A DNA stretch of 64,000 bases, taken from assembly GCA_018266435.1 (NCBI GenBank), contig JAFEAL010000010.1, positions 62,001 to 126,000 on the forward strand. The letters run 5' to 3'. Source of the DNA: Bacteroidota bacterium. GTDB taxonomy: Bacteria; Bacteroidota; Bacteroidia; Cytophagales; Cyclobacteriaceae. The position numbers were made by a program, and so were the translations under genes. This document shows, one piece after another, positions 19,117 to 28,279 of this stretch. Each line of letters begins with the position of its first letter. Position 1 is the first letter of the stretch. The notes below the pieces were generated by a model. It saw nothing but the letters and a program-made list of their open reading frames with translations. It was not told the origin of the DNA and ran no database searches.

Positions 19117-19713
19117 TTATTTGTGCCGCTTGTGCAGCACATGTTCAACTTCGGTCAGACTTATATTTTTAGCCGCCAGCAATACCAGAAAGTGATACAT
19201 CAGGTCAGCAGCTTCATTTATAAAAAGATCTTTGTTGTTGTCTTTGGCTTCAATGACTAACTCAACGGCCTCTTCGCCTACTTTTTGTGCTACTTTGTTA
19301 ATACCTGAGTCGAGTAGTGAATTAGTATATGATCCTATCTTAGGATTCTTCTTGCGCGAGTGAATGATTTCCTCTAAAAAAATCAATCCTGATTTTTTAT
19401 TTTTTTCATCAAAACAAGTGTCAGCACCCGTGTGACATACTGCACCGTTTGGTTTTGCCTTGATTAACAGGGTGTCACGATCGCAATCAGTGGCGATACT
19501 CACCATCTCTAAAAAATGACCAGATGTTTCGCCTTTCGTCCATAAGCGTTGTTTGCTTCGGCTGAAAAACGTAACCTTTTTTTCAAACAGTGTTTTTTCT
19601 AGCGCTTCTTTATTCATGTATCCAAGCATCAGTACGATGCTGGTTTCGGCATCTTGTACAATGCAGGGGATCAAGCCATTTGATTGGGTGAAATTCAGTT
19701 CAGAAATATTCAT
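19117..19713 (-). CDS. hisI: Bifunctional phosphoribosyl-AMP cyclohydrolase / phosphoribosyl-ATP pyrophosphatase
   Basis: A 198-residue HisIE fusion. Residues 1-105 are the HisI cyclohydrolase with FFSRSKQRLWTKGETSGH and the metal-binding DCDRD and HTGADTCF segments. Residues 108-198 are the all-helical HisE pyrophosphohydrolase with KVGEEAVELVIEAK and NEAADLMYH. Together they perform steps 2 and 3 of histidine synthesis. It is the last gene of the hisH-hisA-hisF-hisIE unit, starting one base after hisF. Confidence 0.96.
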   Translation of the reverse strand: MNISELNFTQSNGLIPCIVQDAETSIVLMLGYMNKEALEKTLFEKKVTFFSRSKQRLWTKGETSGHFLEMVSIATDCDRDTLLIKAKPNGAVCHTGADTCFDEKNKKSGLIFLEEIIHSRKKNPKIGSYTNSLLDSGINKVAQKVGEEAVELVIEAKDNNKDLFINEAADLMYHFLVLLAAKNISLTEVEHVLHKRHK

Positions 19714-19714
19714 A

Positions 19715-20473
19715 CTACATTCGTATTGAAATGTGATTTTTCTTCAAATATAATTTCAGATCAGGGATTTTAATTTCGCCAAAATGAAAGACCCCTGCTG
19801 CCAGTGCAGCGTCAGCCCGACCGAGTGTAAATGCTTCAAAAAAATGAAAAACATGACCGGCTCCACCGGAAGCAATTACCGGTATTTTTAAGAGTTCATT
19901 TATTTTTTTTAACGGATCCAGGGCAAAGCCGTTTTTTGTGCCATCGTGATCCATGCTGGTAAATAGTATTTCGCCTGCTCCGCGTTCTTGCCCTTCTTTA
20001 GCCCACGAAAATAATTTTTTATCAGTGGGGAAGGAGCCCCCGTGGGTGTGCACCGCCCATGTGTTGCTCATCTTGCGTGTATCTACGGCCAGCACCACAA
20101 ACTGAGATCCAAATTCTTTAGCTAACTCATCAATTAAATCAGGATTTTTTACGGCAGAAGAATTGATACTCACTTTGTCAGCGCCTGCTTCCAGTAAGGG
20201 AGCAACGTCTTGAACAGAGCCGATACCTCCACCCACCGTAAACGGTATGTTGATGCGTGAGGCAACTTGCCTTACCAAGTTGGTTATTGTTTTTCTTTTT
20301 TCGGTTGTAGCTGAAATATCCAATAATACCAGTTCGTCAACACCTTGTTCAGCATAAGCGGCAGCCAATTCAACCGGGTCTCCTGCATCGCGTAGTTTAA
20401 CAAAGTTTACACCCTTTACCGTGCGTCCGTCTTTAATATCGAGGCAGGCAATGATTCGTTTGGTGAGCATCAA
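19715..20473 (-). CDS. hisF: Imidazole glycerol phosphate synthase, cyclase subunit
   Basis: A 252-residue TIM barrel of HisF type. Catalytic aspartates are visible in ACLDIKDG (Asp12 counting the two-residue MM start) and in VLAVDTRK. It condenses ammonia delivered from HisH with PRFAR to give imidazole glycerol phosphate and AICAR. It overlaps hisA by 4 bp; either of two adjacent ATG codons may be used. Confidence 0.97.
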   Translation of the reverse strand: MMLTKRIIACLDIKDGRTVKGVNFVKLRDAGDPVELAAAYAEQGVDELVLLDISATTEKRKTITNLVRQVASRINIPFTVGGGIGSVQDVAPLLEAGADKVSINSSAVKNPDLIDELAKEFGSQFVVLAVDTRKMSNTWAVHTHGGSFPTDKKLFSWAKEGQERGAGEILFTSMDHDGTKNGFALDPLKKINELLKIPVIASGGAGHVFHFFEAFTLGRADAALAAGVFHFGEIKIPDLKLYLKKNHISIRM

Positions 20474-21183
20474 TTTTTTTTTAATTCGGCCAGGTTAATT
20501 CTTCCTTCATAAATGGCTTTGCCTATGATCACTCCGTGCAGGTTGAGGAAGTTTAGTGCTTTAATATCGTCAGCAGAAGATACACCCCCGCTGGCATTGA
20601 TCTTCAGCGATGGAAATCGTTGCTTTAATTTTTTATACAACCCGATATTGGGTCCTTGCAGCATGCCATCGGATCCGATGTCGGTGCAGGTTAAATATTC
20701 CAGCCCCTGATTGATGAACTCAATAACCAGGTTGAACAACCGGAAGTTTACCGACTCTTGCCACCCATTAATCATGATGTTTTCATTTTTTACATCTGCA
20801 CTCAGGATAAAATTATCCGGGCCGTACTTGTGCAGCCAGCCAATAAATTTCTTAGGTTCCTGAACTGCCAGACTGCCTACATTGATTTGATTGATGCCCA
20901 GGTTAAGCAGGTGTTCTACTTCTTCATCGGTTTTTACACCGCCACCGAAATCAATGGTGAGAACTGTTTTGTCTTGAATTTCTTCAATTACTTTCCAGTT
21001 GACTACTTTTCCTTTTTTAGCTCCGTCAAGGTCAACTAAATGAAGGTACTCCATGCCGACATCCTGAAATTCAAGCGCTACTTCTGCCGGGTTTTTGCGA
21101 TAAACCTTCATCTGACCAAAATCACCTTGGGTAAGCCGCACGCATTTGCCTTCTATAATATCAATGGCGGGTATAATTTTCAC
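20470..21183 (-). CDS. hisA: Phosphoribosylformimino-AICAR-phosphate isomerase
   Basis: A 237-residue half-barrel-duplicated TIM barrel of HisA type, with Asp8 in [18 protein letters not shown] and a second acid in the [11 protein letters not shown] region. It isomerises ProFAR to PRFAR before the HisF/HisH step. It overlaps hisH by 4 bp and hisF by 4 bp, so expression is tightly coupled. Confidence 0.97.
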   Translation of the reverse strand: MKIIPAIDIIEGKCVRLTQGDFGQMKVYRKNPAEVALEFQDVGMEYLHLVDLDGAKKGKVVNWKVIEEIQDKTVLTIDFGGGVKTDEEVEHLLNLGINQINVGSLAVQEPKKFIGWLHKYGPDNFILSADVKNENIMINGWQESVNFRLFNLVIEFINQGLEYLTCTDIGSDGMLQGPNIGLYKKLKQRFPSLKINASGGVSSADDIKALNFLNLHGVIIGKAIYEGRINLAELKKN

Positions 21184-21770
21184 TCGATTGAATTTAAAAA
21201 ATTTCTTAGCACTACTTCCCCCGCATCAGAGGATTTCTCCGGATGAAACTGTACTGCATAAAAATTATTTCTTCTCATAGCTGCACTGAACGGAACAGTA
21301 TAGTCTGTAACGGCCGTTGTGTCTGGATTTACAGGAACATAAAAACTATGAACAAAGTAAACGTATTTTTCATTCAGTGAAGGATCGAGCCAACCACAGA
21401 TTTTTGTCAGCGAGTTCCAGCCCATGTGGGGCACTTTTAGTTGATTAACCGGTTCAAATTTTTTAACCGACTGGTTAAATATTCCGAGGCAAGGTGTGTT
21501 GTTTTCGTCAGAGTGCCGGCAGAGCAGTTGCATACCCAGGCAAATGCCAAGCACCGGCTGCTTTAAACTTACTATGAGTTGGTCAAGTTTTTTTTCTTTC
21601 AGGTAGCTCATGGTGGTGTTGGCCTCACCCACGCCCGGAAAGATCACCTTATCGGCATTTTGTATTTCTTCAATGCTATCGGTGATGGTATAGGTTATCC
21701 CCAGTCTTTCCAAAGCAAAAGCTACCGAGCGGATGTTTCCTGCATTGTATTTTATGACAGCTACTTTCAT
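21180..21770 (-). CDS. hisH: Imidazole glycerol phosphate synthase, glutaminase subunit
   Basis: A 196-residue class I glutamine amidotransferase with nucleophile Cys77 in GICLGMQLL and the His176/Glu178 pair in FHPEKS. It releases ammonia from glutamine and passes it to HisF. It is the first gene of this four-gene unit; hisG, hisD, hisC and hisB are not in the window. The conserved FPGVGEA oxyanion segment is also present. Confidence 0.96.
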   Translation of the reverse strand: MKVAVIKYNAGNIRSVAFALERLGITYTITDSIEEIQNADKVIFPGVGEANTTMSYLKEKKLDQLIVSLKQPVLGICLGMQLLCRHSDENNTPCLGIFNQSVKKFEPVNQLKVPHMGWNSLTKICGWLDPSLNEKYVYFVHSFYVPVNPDTTAVTDYTVPFSAAMRRNNFYAVQFHPEKSSDAGEVVLRNFLNSIE

Positions 21771-21813
21771 TTATTAAATAGACGTAATGAGCTTGAGTGC
21801 ACAATATCGGCAG

Positions 21814-21821
21814 CAAAAATA
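21814..21821 (-). promoter_or_regulatory. Candidate -7 box for the hisHAF-IE operon
   Basis: TATTTTTG on the minus strand matches TAnnTTTG exactly, 43 bp before the hisH ATG. I see no clear TTTG at the -33 position, so support is moderate. Confidence 0.45.
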
Positions 21822-21938
21822 ATCTGAACGGATGAATGTTTACAGGTTAAGTTGTTATAACATTGCTCTGCAGGGAGTAGTCAAAACATTTTAGATTATT
21901 TTCTTTGCCGACTTTTACATTTCAATTAATTTGTGGCG

Positions 21939-22994
21939 ATGAAAAATATCAAAGGTCCTGCGGTTTTTCTTGCTCAATTCTTAAGTGATGAACCTCCGTT
22001 CAATAACCTAAAATCCATTTGCCAGTGGGCAAAATCACTCGGGTTTGTTGGTGTGCAGATTCCAACATGGGATATGCGAGCCATTGACTTGAAGAAGGCA
22101 GCCGAGAGTAAAGATTATGCCGATGAGGTAAGAGATACTGTAGAGTCATGCGGATTGCAGATCACCGAATTATCTACTCATTTGCAAGGACAATTGGTGG
22201 CTGTGCACCCGGCTTACGATGTTATGTTTGATGCCTTTGCGCCTAAAAGTGTGCAAGGCAAGCCCAAAGAGAGAACAGCCTGGGCCGTTGACCAGTTGAA
22301 GCTTGCGGCTAAAGCAAGCAAAAATTTAGGAGTTAATGCACACGCTACTTTTTCAGGGGCATTGATGTGGCACACCGTTTACCCGTGGCCGCAGCGGCCT
22401 GCCGGTTTGGTAGAAGATGGATTTAAAGAACTGGCCAAACGCTGGCTCCCTATTTTAAATACTTTTGACAAGGTGGGGGTAGATGTTTGCTATGAAATCC
22501 ACCCGGGAGAAGATTTGCACGATGGCATTACCTTCGAACGTTTTTGGGAAGCCACCGGAAAACATTTGAGAGCAAATATTTTATATGACCCAAGCCATTT
22601 TGTTTTACAACAACTAGATTATCTTCAGTACATCGATTTCTATCATTCGTTCATCAAAATGTTTCATGTAAAAGATGCCGAGTTCAATTCAACGGGAAAG
22701 AGCGGTGTATACGGTGGCTATCAGGATTGGATCAACCGGCCTGGACGATTCCGCTCCATTGGTGACGGTCAAGTAGATTTTAGATCTATCTTTTCAAAAC
22801 TTGCGCAATATAACTACGATGGATGGGCTGTGCTGGAGTGGGAGTGTTGTATTAAACATCCAGAACAAGGCGCGAAAGAAGGAGCTGAACGCATTCGTGA
22901 GTACCTGATCCGTGTAACTGAAAAGGCATTTGATGATTTTGCTTCAGCCGGAAAGAAACCTAAGCTTAATAAAAGTATTTTAGGAATCAATTAA
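21939..22994 (+). CDS. Sugar phosphate isomerase/epimerase (xylose-isomerase-like TIM barrel)
   Basis: A 351-residue TIM-barrel protein. ATG at 21939 is preferred over the GTG two codons earlier. Likely metal ligands lie in CYEIHPGED, LYDPSHF, MFHVKDAEF and LEWECC, the usual Glu/Asp/His/Glu set of the AP-endonuclease-2 superfamily. Members isomerise or epimerise sugars and inositols; substrate is not predictable here. There is no signal peptide, so it is cytoplasmic. A lipoprotein cytochrome c gene follows after 35 bp on the same strand, a pairing often seen in sugar-oxidation clusters, which hints at sugar or polyol catabolism. Confidence 0.85.
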   Translation: MKNIKGPAVFLAQFLSDEPPFNNLKSICQWAKSLGFVGVQIPTWDMRAIDLKKAAESKDYADEVRDTVESCGLQITELSTHLQGQLVAVHPAYDVMFDAFAPKSVQGKPKERTAWAVDQLKLAAKASKNLGVNAHATFSGALMWHTVYPWPQRPAGLVEDGFKELAKRWLPILNTFDKVGVDVCYEIHPGEDLHDGITFERFWEATGKHLRANILYDPSHFVLQQLDYLQYIDFYHSFIKMFHVKDAEFNSTGKSGVYGGYQDWINRPGRFRSIGDGQVDFRSIFSKLAQYNYDGWAVLEWECCIKHPEQGAKEGAERIREYLIRVTEKAFDDFASAGKKPKLNKSILGIN

Positions 22995-23029
22995 CTTTTA
23001 TATTATCAACCATTAACCAATTAACTACT

Positions 23030-23443
23030 ATGAAAAAGATTTATTCCATTATCTCTATTATTTCAATTGTTTGTTTTGTGATTTCATGTGGATCGAAAAA
23101 AGAAAGTACAGAAGCAGCTAAAGAAGACTATGGCACACCACAAGAAGAGACTACAGCAACAAAATCTGACCCAATAGCCCAGGGAGAAATGCTGGTGAAA
23201 GCCAACGATTGCAAAACTTGTCATGATGCCAACAAAAAAATAATTGGCCCCAGCCACACTGATGTAGCTAAGAAATATGAATTTAATGATGCCAATGTAA
23301 AGATGCTTGCTGAAAAGATCATTAAAGGCGGATCGGGCGTTTGGGGCCAAGTGGCTATGTCGCCCCATCCAAACGTTTCAGAATCAGATGCTGAACTGAT
23401 GGCAAAGTATGTGTTGTCGTTAGACGGGGAGAAGGAACATTGA
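23030..23443 (+). CDS. Monoheme cytochrome c lipoprotein
   Basis: A 137-residue protein: lipoprotein signal with Cys20 (VISCGSKK), a Lys/Glu/Thr-rich linker, and one class I cytochrome c domain with heme motif C61-x-x-C64-H65 and the distal ligand Met110 in VAMSPHPNVSE. The lipid anchor would place it in the periplasm or at the outer membrane, where it can shuttle electrons, for example from a periplasmic sugar dehydrogenase. It follows the isomerase gene by 35 bp. Confidence 0.9.
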   Translation: MKKIYSIISIISIVCFVISCGSKKESTEAAKEDYGTPQEETTATKSDPIAQGEMLVKANDCKTCHDANKKIIGPSHTDVAKKYEFNDANVKMLAEKIIKGGSGVWGQVAMSPHPNVSESDAELMAKYVLSLDGEKEH

Positions 23444-23462
23444 TGAGAATAATTCACCACTG

Positions 23463-23508
23463 AGAAAGTGACACCAAGAATATATTTTTTGATGCCACTT
23501 TCTTTTTT
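23463..23508 (+). terminator. Probable intrinsic terminator
   Basis: AGAAAGTG (23463-23470) pairs with CACTTTCT (23496-23503), followed by a T run. The loop is long (25 nt) but may contain a smaller inner stem. It lies 20 bp after the cytochrome c gene. Confidence 0.55.
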
Positions 23509-23598
23509 ATGGAAGTGAATGAGTTGAGTTTTCTAAAAATAGATTTAGGGGGTTCGTCAATTATCGTTAGCTTAGCGACTTGCGCAATTTTTTAAAGC

Positions 23599-26500
23599 AT
23601 GAGTGAAGAACTTCTAAAGGCGATTATTCAGTTTTTTGCTATCGTTGCCAAAGAGCGTATAACGGAAGACGAACGTACAATTATTAAAGAATTTTTAAGT
23701 CTTCACCTAAACCAGGACAGGGTTCGTTATTATCTTTCGCTATTTGATGAGTTTTGCAAAAAAAATAACCGCGCTCACACACAAGTAGAGAACGTTGATC
23801 AGGAAACACAAGAATTTGTAGATGACTGGGCACAAATTATTCAAATTGCCCGCAAAGTAAATCAGGCGCTTACTACCCAGCAAAAAGCCGTTCTTGTCAT
23901 TAAGGTGATTGAACTGGTTTTTGCCGGCAATGAACTTTCTGAGAGACAAAGCAATTTAATTTTTTATATCGGTGAAGCATTAAAAATCCCCGCTAAAGAT
24001 ATTAAGACCATGCGTGCCTTTGTATTGGGGCACGATGTGGAAGAGTTTGAGTCAAAAAATATATTAATCATAGACGAGAGTGAATCAGTTGGTAATAGAC
24101 ATGAAGGCCCGCACCTAACAGCTAAAAATATTTCGGGCATGATCGCCATCTTGCGATTGCCCAACATTGAGACCTATTTCATTAAGTATTTAGGGATTAC
24201 ACCTCTTTACCTGAATAGCCTTCCGTTAAAATCACGTAAAGTAGATGTGCTCCCCACAGGAAGTACCCTGCGCGGATCTAAAATTGAGCCAATTTATTAC
24301 AGCGATATTGTTGGCAAATTCTTATCACAGGAGAACCGGGTAAAAGTAAGTTTTATTGCTGACCACATTTTTTATCATTTTAAAAGTGGCCGGGCAGGTT
24401 TGCAAAATGTGAGCATTGCCGAGAACGGAGGAAAGCTGATTGGAATCATGGGAGGAAGCGGCTCAGGAAAATCAACTTTGCTCAATGTGTTAAATGGAAC
24501 GGAGAAGCCATCCAGTGGCCAGGTACTGATCAACGGGATAAATGTGCACGAGCAGCCACATCTTGTAGAAGGTGTAATTGGTTACATTCCGCAAGATGAT
24601 TTGCTCATGGAAGACCTGAGCGTGTACGAAAACCTATACTACGCAGCACAGCTTTGCTTTGCCCATTACACCACCCACCAGATCATTGAGAAGGTGGATA
24701 ACTTACTTTCTAATTTAAACCTGACAGATATCAAAGATTTGAAAGTAGGATCTGCCTTGCAAAAAATTATCAGCGGTGGGCAACGAAAAAGATTAAACAT
24801 TGGGTTGGAGCTTCTTCGCGAGCCAACGATACTTTTTGTGGATGAACCGACATCGGGGCTGTCATCGCGCGATTCTGAAAATATCATGGATTTACTGAAG
24901 GAATTGACGCTACGCGGTAAAATGATATTTGTTGTGATACACCAACCATCGTCTGATATCTTTAAAATGTTTGATTCGTTACTCATTTTTGATTTGGGTG
25001 GGTTTCAGATTTATTATGGCAACCCCGTAGAGTCGGTTAATTATTTTCAGGATATCATCAATGCGGCTAACCGTTCACCCGGGGCATGCCCCGAGTGCGG
25101 CAATATCAACCCTGAACAAGTATTCAATATCATTGAAACACGAGTGGTAAACGAATACGGGCACCTTACCCGAACCAGAAAAGTTTCGCCCGGGCAATGG
25201 TATCAATATTTTAAGAAGAAGATAAAGATACCCAAGATTGAAGAGTACAACGAATCGCTACCGGCTGTGCAGCAAATTCCGCAGTGGTTTCAGCAACTTC
25301 GTACATTTGTTGTTCGTGATATCAAATCTAAATTAGCTAACCGCCAATACGTTACCATCAATTTATTATTGGCACCTCTGCTAGCTCTTTTTATCGGCTA
25401 CTTCGTTGAGTATTTTGATTACGTTGGCATTGATCATCCGCATTATTCATTCTATGACAATGCCAATATTCCTGTGTATTTTTTCATGAGTATTGTTGTG
25501 GCTCTTTTTGTTGGACTGATTGTGAGTGCTGAAGAAATTTTTCGCGATCGTAAAATTTTAAAACGCGAACGCTTTCTGCACCTAAGTCGCAGCAGTTACT
25601 TTGTTTCAAAACTCGTGATCTTGTTTTCTATTTCAGCTATTCAAACAGTAACCTTTGTACTTGTAGGTAATGCGCTGCTCGAAATACCGCTGACAGAAAT
25701 GCGCTATTGGCTTATTTTATTCTCATGTTCGTGCTTCGCCAATGTGCTGGGACTTAACATATCTTCTGCTTTTGATTCGGCTGTAACCATCTATGTTTTG
25801 ATTCCGATTTTGATCATTCCACAACTCCTGCTGAGCGGAGTTGTGATCAGTTTCGATAAATTCAATCCTAAAGTAGGTTCACCTAACGGTATTCCGATTT
25901 TGGGCGAATTGATGACTTCGCGTTGGGCCTTTGAGGCTTACATGGTTACTCAATTCAAAGATAATCCTCTTGAAAAAATATTTTACCCGATTGATCAGAA
26001 GCGTGCCAATGCCGAATACAAACGAGGCTATTACCTGCCCGAACTGGAATCTCGCTTAGCGTATGTAGTGAATCACCCGATGGACTGGAGAAATTCATCA
26101 GACAATAGCAAAGTCAATAAGTCACTCAATTTACTTCGCAATGAATTGACTTTTGAGTCAGGCTTTGTCGGAAAAGGAATTCCTGAAATTAATAACCTGT
26201 CTGTCGGTAAATTTGATTCGGCCACGTATTTGAAAGTCAGTGAGTATTTAAGGACATTGAAAAGTTATTACTCCATCCGAATTCGGGATGCCGTGGCCGG
26301 CAAAGAAAAAATGATGGCACAGTTTACCAATGACGAAGCCAAAAAAGTAGCTTTTGAAAAGCTGAAGTTAAAATACCAAAACGCAGCCGTTACAAAAATG
26401 GTAGAGAATACCGAAAGCTCAATGCGTGTAGTGGAGTGGGATGGAGAGCTGATTCAAAAAATCTATCCAATCTATTTTAACGAACACAGACCCGAACACT

Positions 26501-26694
26501 TCTTCGATTTTCGTGATAATTTTTACATTCCCACCAAATATTTTGCCGGTCAAAAGTTTGATACGCTATATTTCAATCTGACTGTTATTTGGGTGATGGT
26601 TATTATTCTTTATGCCACCTTGTACTTTGAATTGCTGAAGAAGGCCGTGCACGGATTTAATATGAGAAGGAGGTATGGCAAAAAATCACTTTAA
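23599..26694 (+). CDS. ABCG-type ABC transporter, ATPase fused to permease, with N-terminal TerB-like domain
   Basis: A 1,031-residue fusion. Residues 1-150 are helical with EDERTIIKEFL and resemble a TerB-like module; 150-265 look like a small regulatory/FHA-like region. The ATPase follows: Walker A GGSGSGKST (285-293), signature ISGGQRKRL (391-399), Walker B LFVDEP with Asp415/Glu416, and switch His448. A cysteine pair (CPECG) sits after the ATPase. Then come the ABC2-type membrane segments (about 590-760), a long soluble region (about 800-970) and a last helix near 995-1015. This ATPase-first order is that of ABCG half-transporters. The substrate is unknown. No adjacent partner subunit is present, so it may act as a homodimer. 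Confidence 0.88.
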   Translation: MSEELLKAIIQFFAIVAKERITEDERTIIKEFLSLHLNQDRVRYYLSLFDEFCKKNNRAHTQVENVDQETQEFVDDWAQIIQIARKVNQALTTQQKAVLVIKVIELVFAGNELSERQSNLIFYIGEALKIPAKDIKTMRAFVLGHDVEEFESKNILIIDESESVGNRHEGPHLTAKNISGMIAILRLPNIETYFIKYLGITPLYLNSLPLKSRKVDVLPTGSTLRGSKIEPIYYSDIVGKFLSQENRVKVSFIADHIFYHFKSGRAGLQNVSIAENGGKLIGIMGGSGSGKSTLLNVLNGTEKPSSGQVLINGINVHEQPHLVEGVIGYIPQDDLLMEDLSVYENLYYAAQLCFAHYTTHQIIEKVDNLLSNLNLTDIKDLKVGSALQKIISGGQRKRLNIGLELLREPTILFVDEPTSGLSSRDSENIMDLLKELTLRGKMIFVVIHQPSSDIFKMFDSLLIFDLGGFQIYYGNPVESVNYFQDIINAANRSPGACPECGNINPEQVFNIIETRVVNEYGHLTRTRKVSPGQWYQYFKKKIKIPKIEEYNESLPAVQQIPQWFQQLRTFVVRDIKSKLANRQYVTINLLLAPLLALFIGYFVEYFDYVGIDHPHYSFYDNANIPVYFFMSIVVALFVGLIVSAEEIFRDRKILKRERFLHLSRSSYFVSKLVILFSISAIQTVTFVLVGNALLEIPLTEMRYWLILFSCSCFANVLGLNISSAFDSAVTIYVLIPILIIPQLLLSGVVISFDKFNPKVGSPNGIPILGELMTSRWAFEAYMVTQFKDNPLEKIFYPIDQKRANAEYKRGYYLPELESRLAYVVNHPMDWRNSSDNSKVNKSLNLLRNELTFESGFVGKGIPEINNLSVGKFDSATYLKVSEYLRTLKSYYSIRIRDAVAGKEKMMAQFTNDEAKKVAFEKLKLKYQNAAVTKMVENTESSMRVVEWDGELIQKIYPIYFNEHRPEHFFDFRDNFYIPTKYFAGQKFDTLYFNLTVIWVMVIILYATLYFELLKKAVHGFNMRRRYGKKSL

Positions 26695-26779
26695 ACACAG
26701 ATTATATTTTTTTATCAGCCAATAATAACAATGGTAAAAAGTTATATACTAAATTATTTACTACACAATATTAACTGCC

Positions 26780-28117
26780 ATGAGGTCGCTATTATTTACA
26801 ATTTTTGTTTTGCTTTTATTGGTATCTTGTAAGGAGCATGAGGTAAGCCCCACCAAGCCCATCTCTCCTTCAACCCCGGTACAACTACCCATAAACTTAT
26901 CAGGCTATACCGACAAAACAAGTTACTATCCTGGGGAAACAGTTGAGCTATACCTTTCTGCAGATAATAAAGCAGATAATTGTCTTATACGAATATATAA
27001 CATAAACCATGATTCGGTTTCTTATTTTAATACAGCTATAAAACCCCAGCCTATTCTAAACAATGACCCTTGGATGAATGGTTTTGGTTATGCTCTTACT
27101 ACCACATTTACCATACCCATTACTTTTCAGAGCGGTGTGTACCTGATTGAAAATAAGTTTTTGTTGATTGTTAAATCATTGCATCGGCCACAGATAGTAA
27201 TCGTTTTTCCTTTAAATACAGAAAATGCATACTGTCAATCAGGAGGTAAGAGTTTGTACCGACCGGTAGGAAACAAAGCACAGATTATTTCATTTTTAAG
27301 GCCGATCCCCTTCCCCCATGAGAATAAAAATTTGAATTTTCTTGAGAAGGGTTTGCAATTCTTCCATTCACAAAAGGACCTTAACTCAGGCTACATCACA
27401 GATATAGATTTGGATGACGAACATGCCCTTGACGGAGCAAAATTGTTAATTATTCCCGGGCATAGCGAGTACTGGACCTTGCGTGCCAGGAGAAACTTTG
27501 ACCGATATATTAATAAGGGGAACAATGCCCTGATACTATCTGGAAACACTATGTGGTGGCAAGTGAGGTATTCGAGCGACCAAAAACAGTTGATTTGTTA
27601 TAAAGACATTAGCGACCCCATTTCAGACCCACTTCAAAAAACCATAAACTGGGTTGACCCGTCTCTTAACTATCCAACCATTTCAAGCATCGGTGCCGAT
27701 TATGTTCATGGTGGGCATGGAAATATTGGATGGGGCGGGTATAAAGTTATCACTCCTATGTCGCCTTTATTAAGTGGAACCGGACTTAGACAGGATGATA
27801 TACTCCACATCCCAACTATTGAGTATGATGGGATTGCTATCCTCGGTTATCAAAATGGATATCCTATACCTGATAAAAAGGATTTTTACAAATTAGAAGT
27901 AATAGGATTTGATGAAACAAACTATTCAGGCATGGCCAATGTAGCTGCTTTTTATGCTCTACAGAAAAAAATAAACTCAGGAATAATTGTAAATATGGGA
28001 ACTACCGATTGGTGCTCAAGACATGGGGTGGGCGGCACAGACAAAGACAAAGTTCAACGAATTACTCGTAATGCGATTGGCTTGTTGATTAATAGTGGTA
28101 ATGTATTTACTAAATAG
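26780..28117 (+). CDS. Lipoprotein with N,N-dimethylformamidase-large-subunit-like domain
   Basis: A 445-residue protein with a lipoprotein signal (LLLLVSCKEHE, Cys17), a beta-sandwich region (about 35-145, SGYTDKTSYYPGETVELYLSAD) and a C-terminal alpha/beta domain with PGHSEYWTLRARRNFDRYI and NTMWWQVRY. The GHxEYW signature is the hallmark of the C-terminal domain of the DMFase large subunit. That domain is found in many proteins not known to cleave dimethylformamide, so a hydrolase-like surface protein is the most that can be said. It is flanked by unrelated genes. Confidence 0.65.
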   Translation: MRSLLFTIFVLLLLVSCKEHEVSPTKPISPSTPVQLPINLSGYTDKTSYYPGETVELYLSADNKADNCLIRIYNINHDSVSYFNTAIKPQPILNNDPWMNGFGYALTTTFTIPITFQSGVYLIENKFLLIVKSLHRPQIVIVFPLNTENAYCQSGGKSLYRPVGNKAQIISFLRPIPFPHENKNLNFLEKGLQFFHSQKDLNSGYITDIDLDDEHALDGAKLLIIPGHSEYWTLRARRNFDRYINKGNNALILSGNTMWWQVRYSSDQKQLICYKDISDPISDPLQKTINWVDPSLNYPTISSIGADYVHGGHGNIGWGGYKVITPMSPLLSGTGLRQDDILHIPTIEYDGIAILGYQNGYPIPDKKDFYKLEVIGFDETNYSGMANVAAFYALQKKINSGIIVNMGTTDWCSRHGVGGTDKDKVQRITRNAIGLLINSGNVFTK

Positions 28118-28241
28118 AATTTTGCTTAATATCACTACACACTCCAGTTCACGGAAATACTTCAAGAGCTTCTTAAAATCATAGACTGGCTCAGTTAGAT
28201 AAGAAAATATAAATTCCAACTGATGTTTTGAAATACCGTGT

Positions 28242-28249
28242 TACATTTG
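28242..28249 (+). promoter_or_regulatory. Candidate -7 box for the DEAD-box helicase gene
   Basis: TACATTTG matches TAnnTTTG exactly. Transcription would begin near 28256, upstream of the TTG start at 28280. The -33 element is weak: a TTTG at 28227 is too close. Confidence 0.4.
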
Positions 28250-28279
28250 CCTTAAATTCATTTCTAAAAAATAGTTTAT

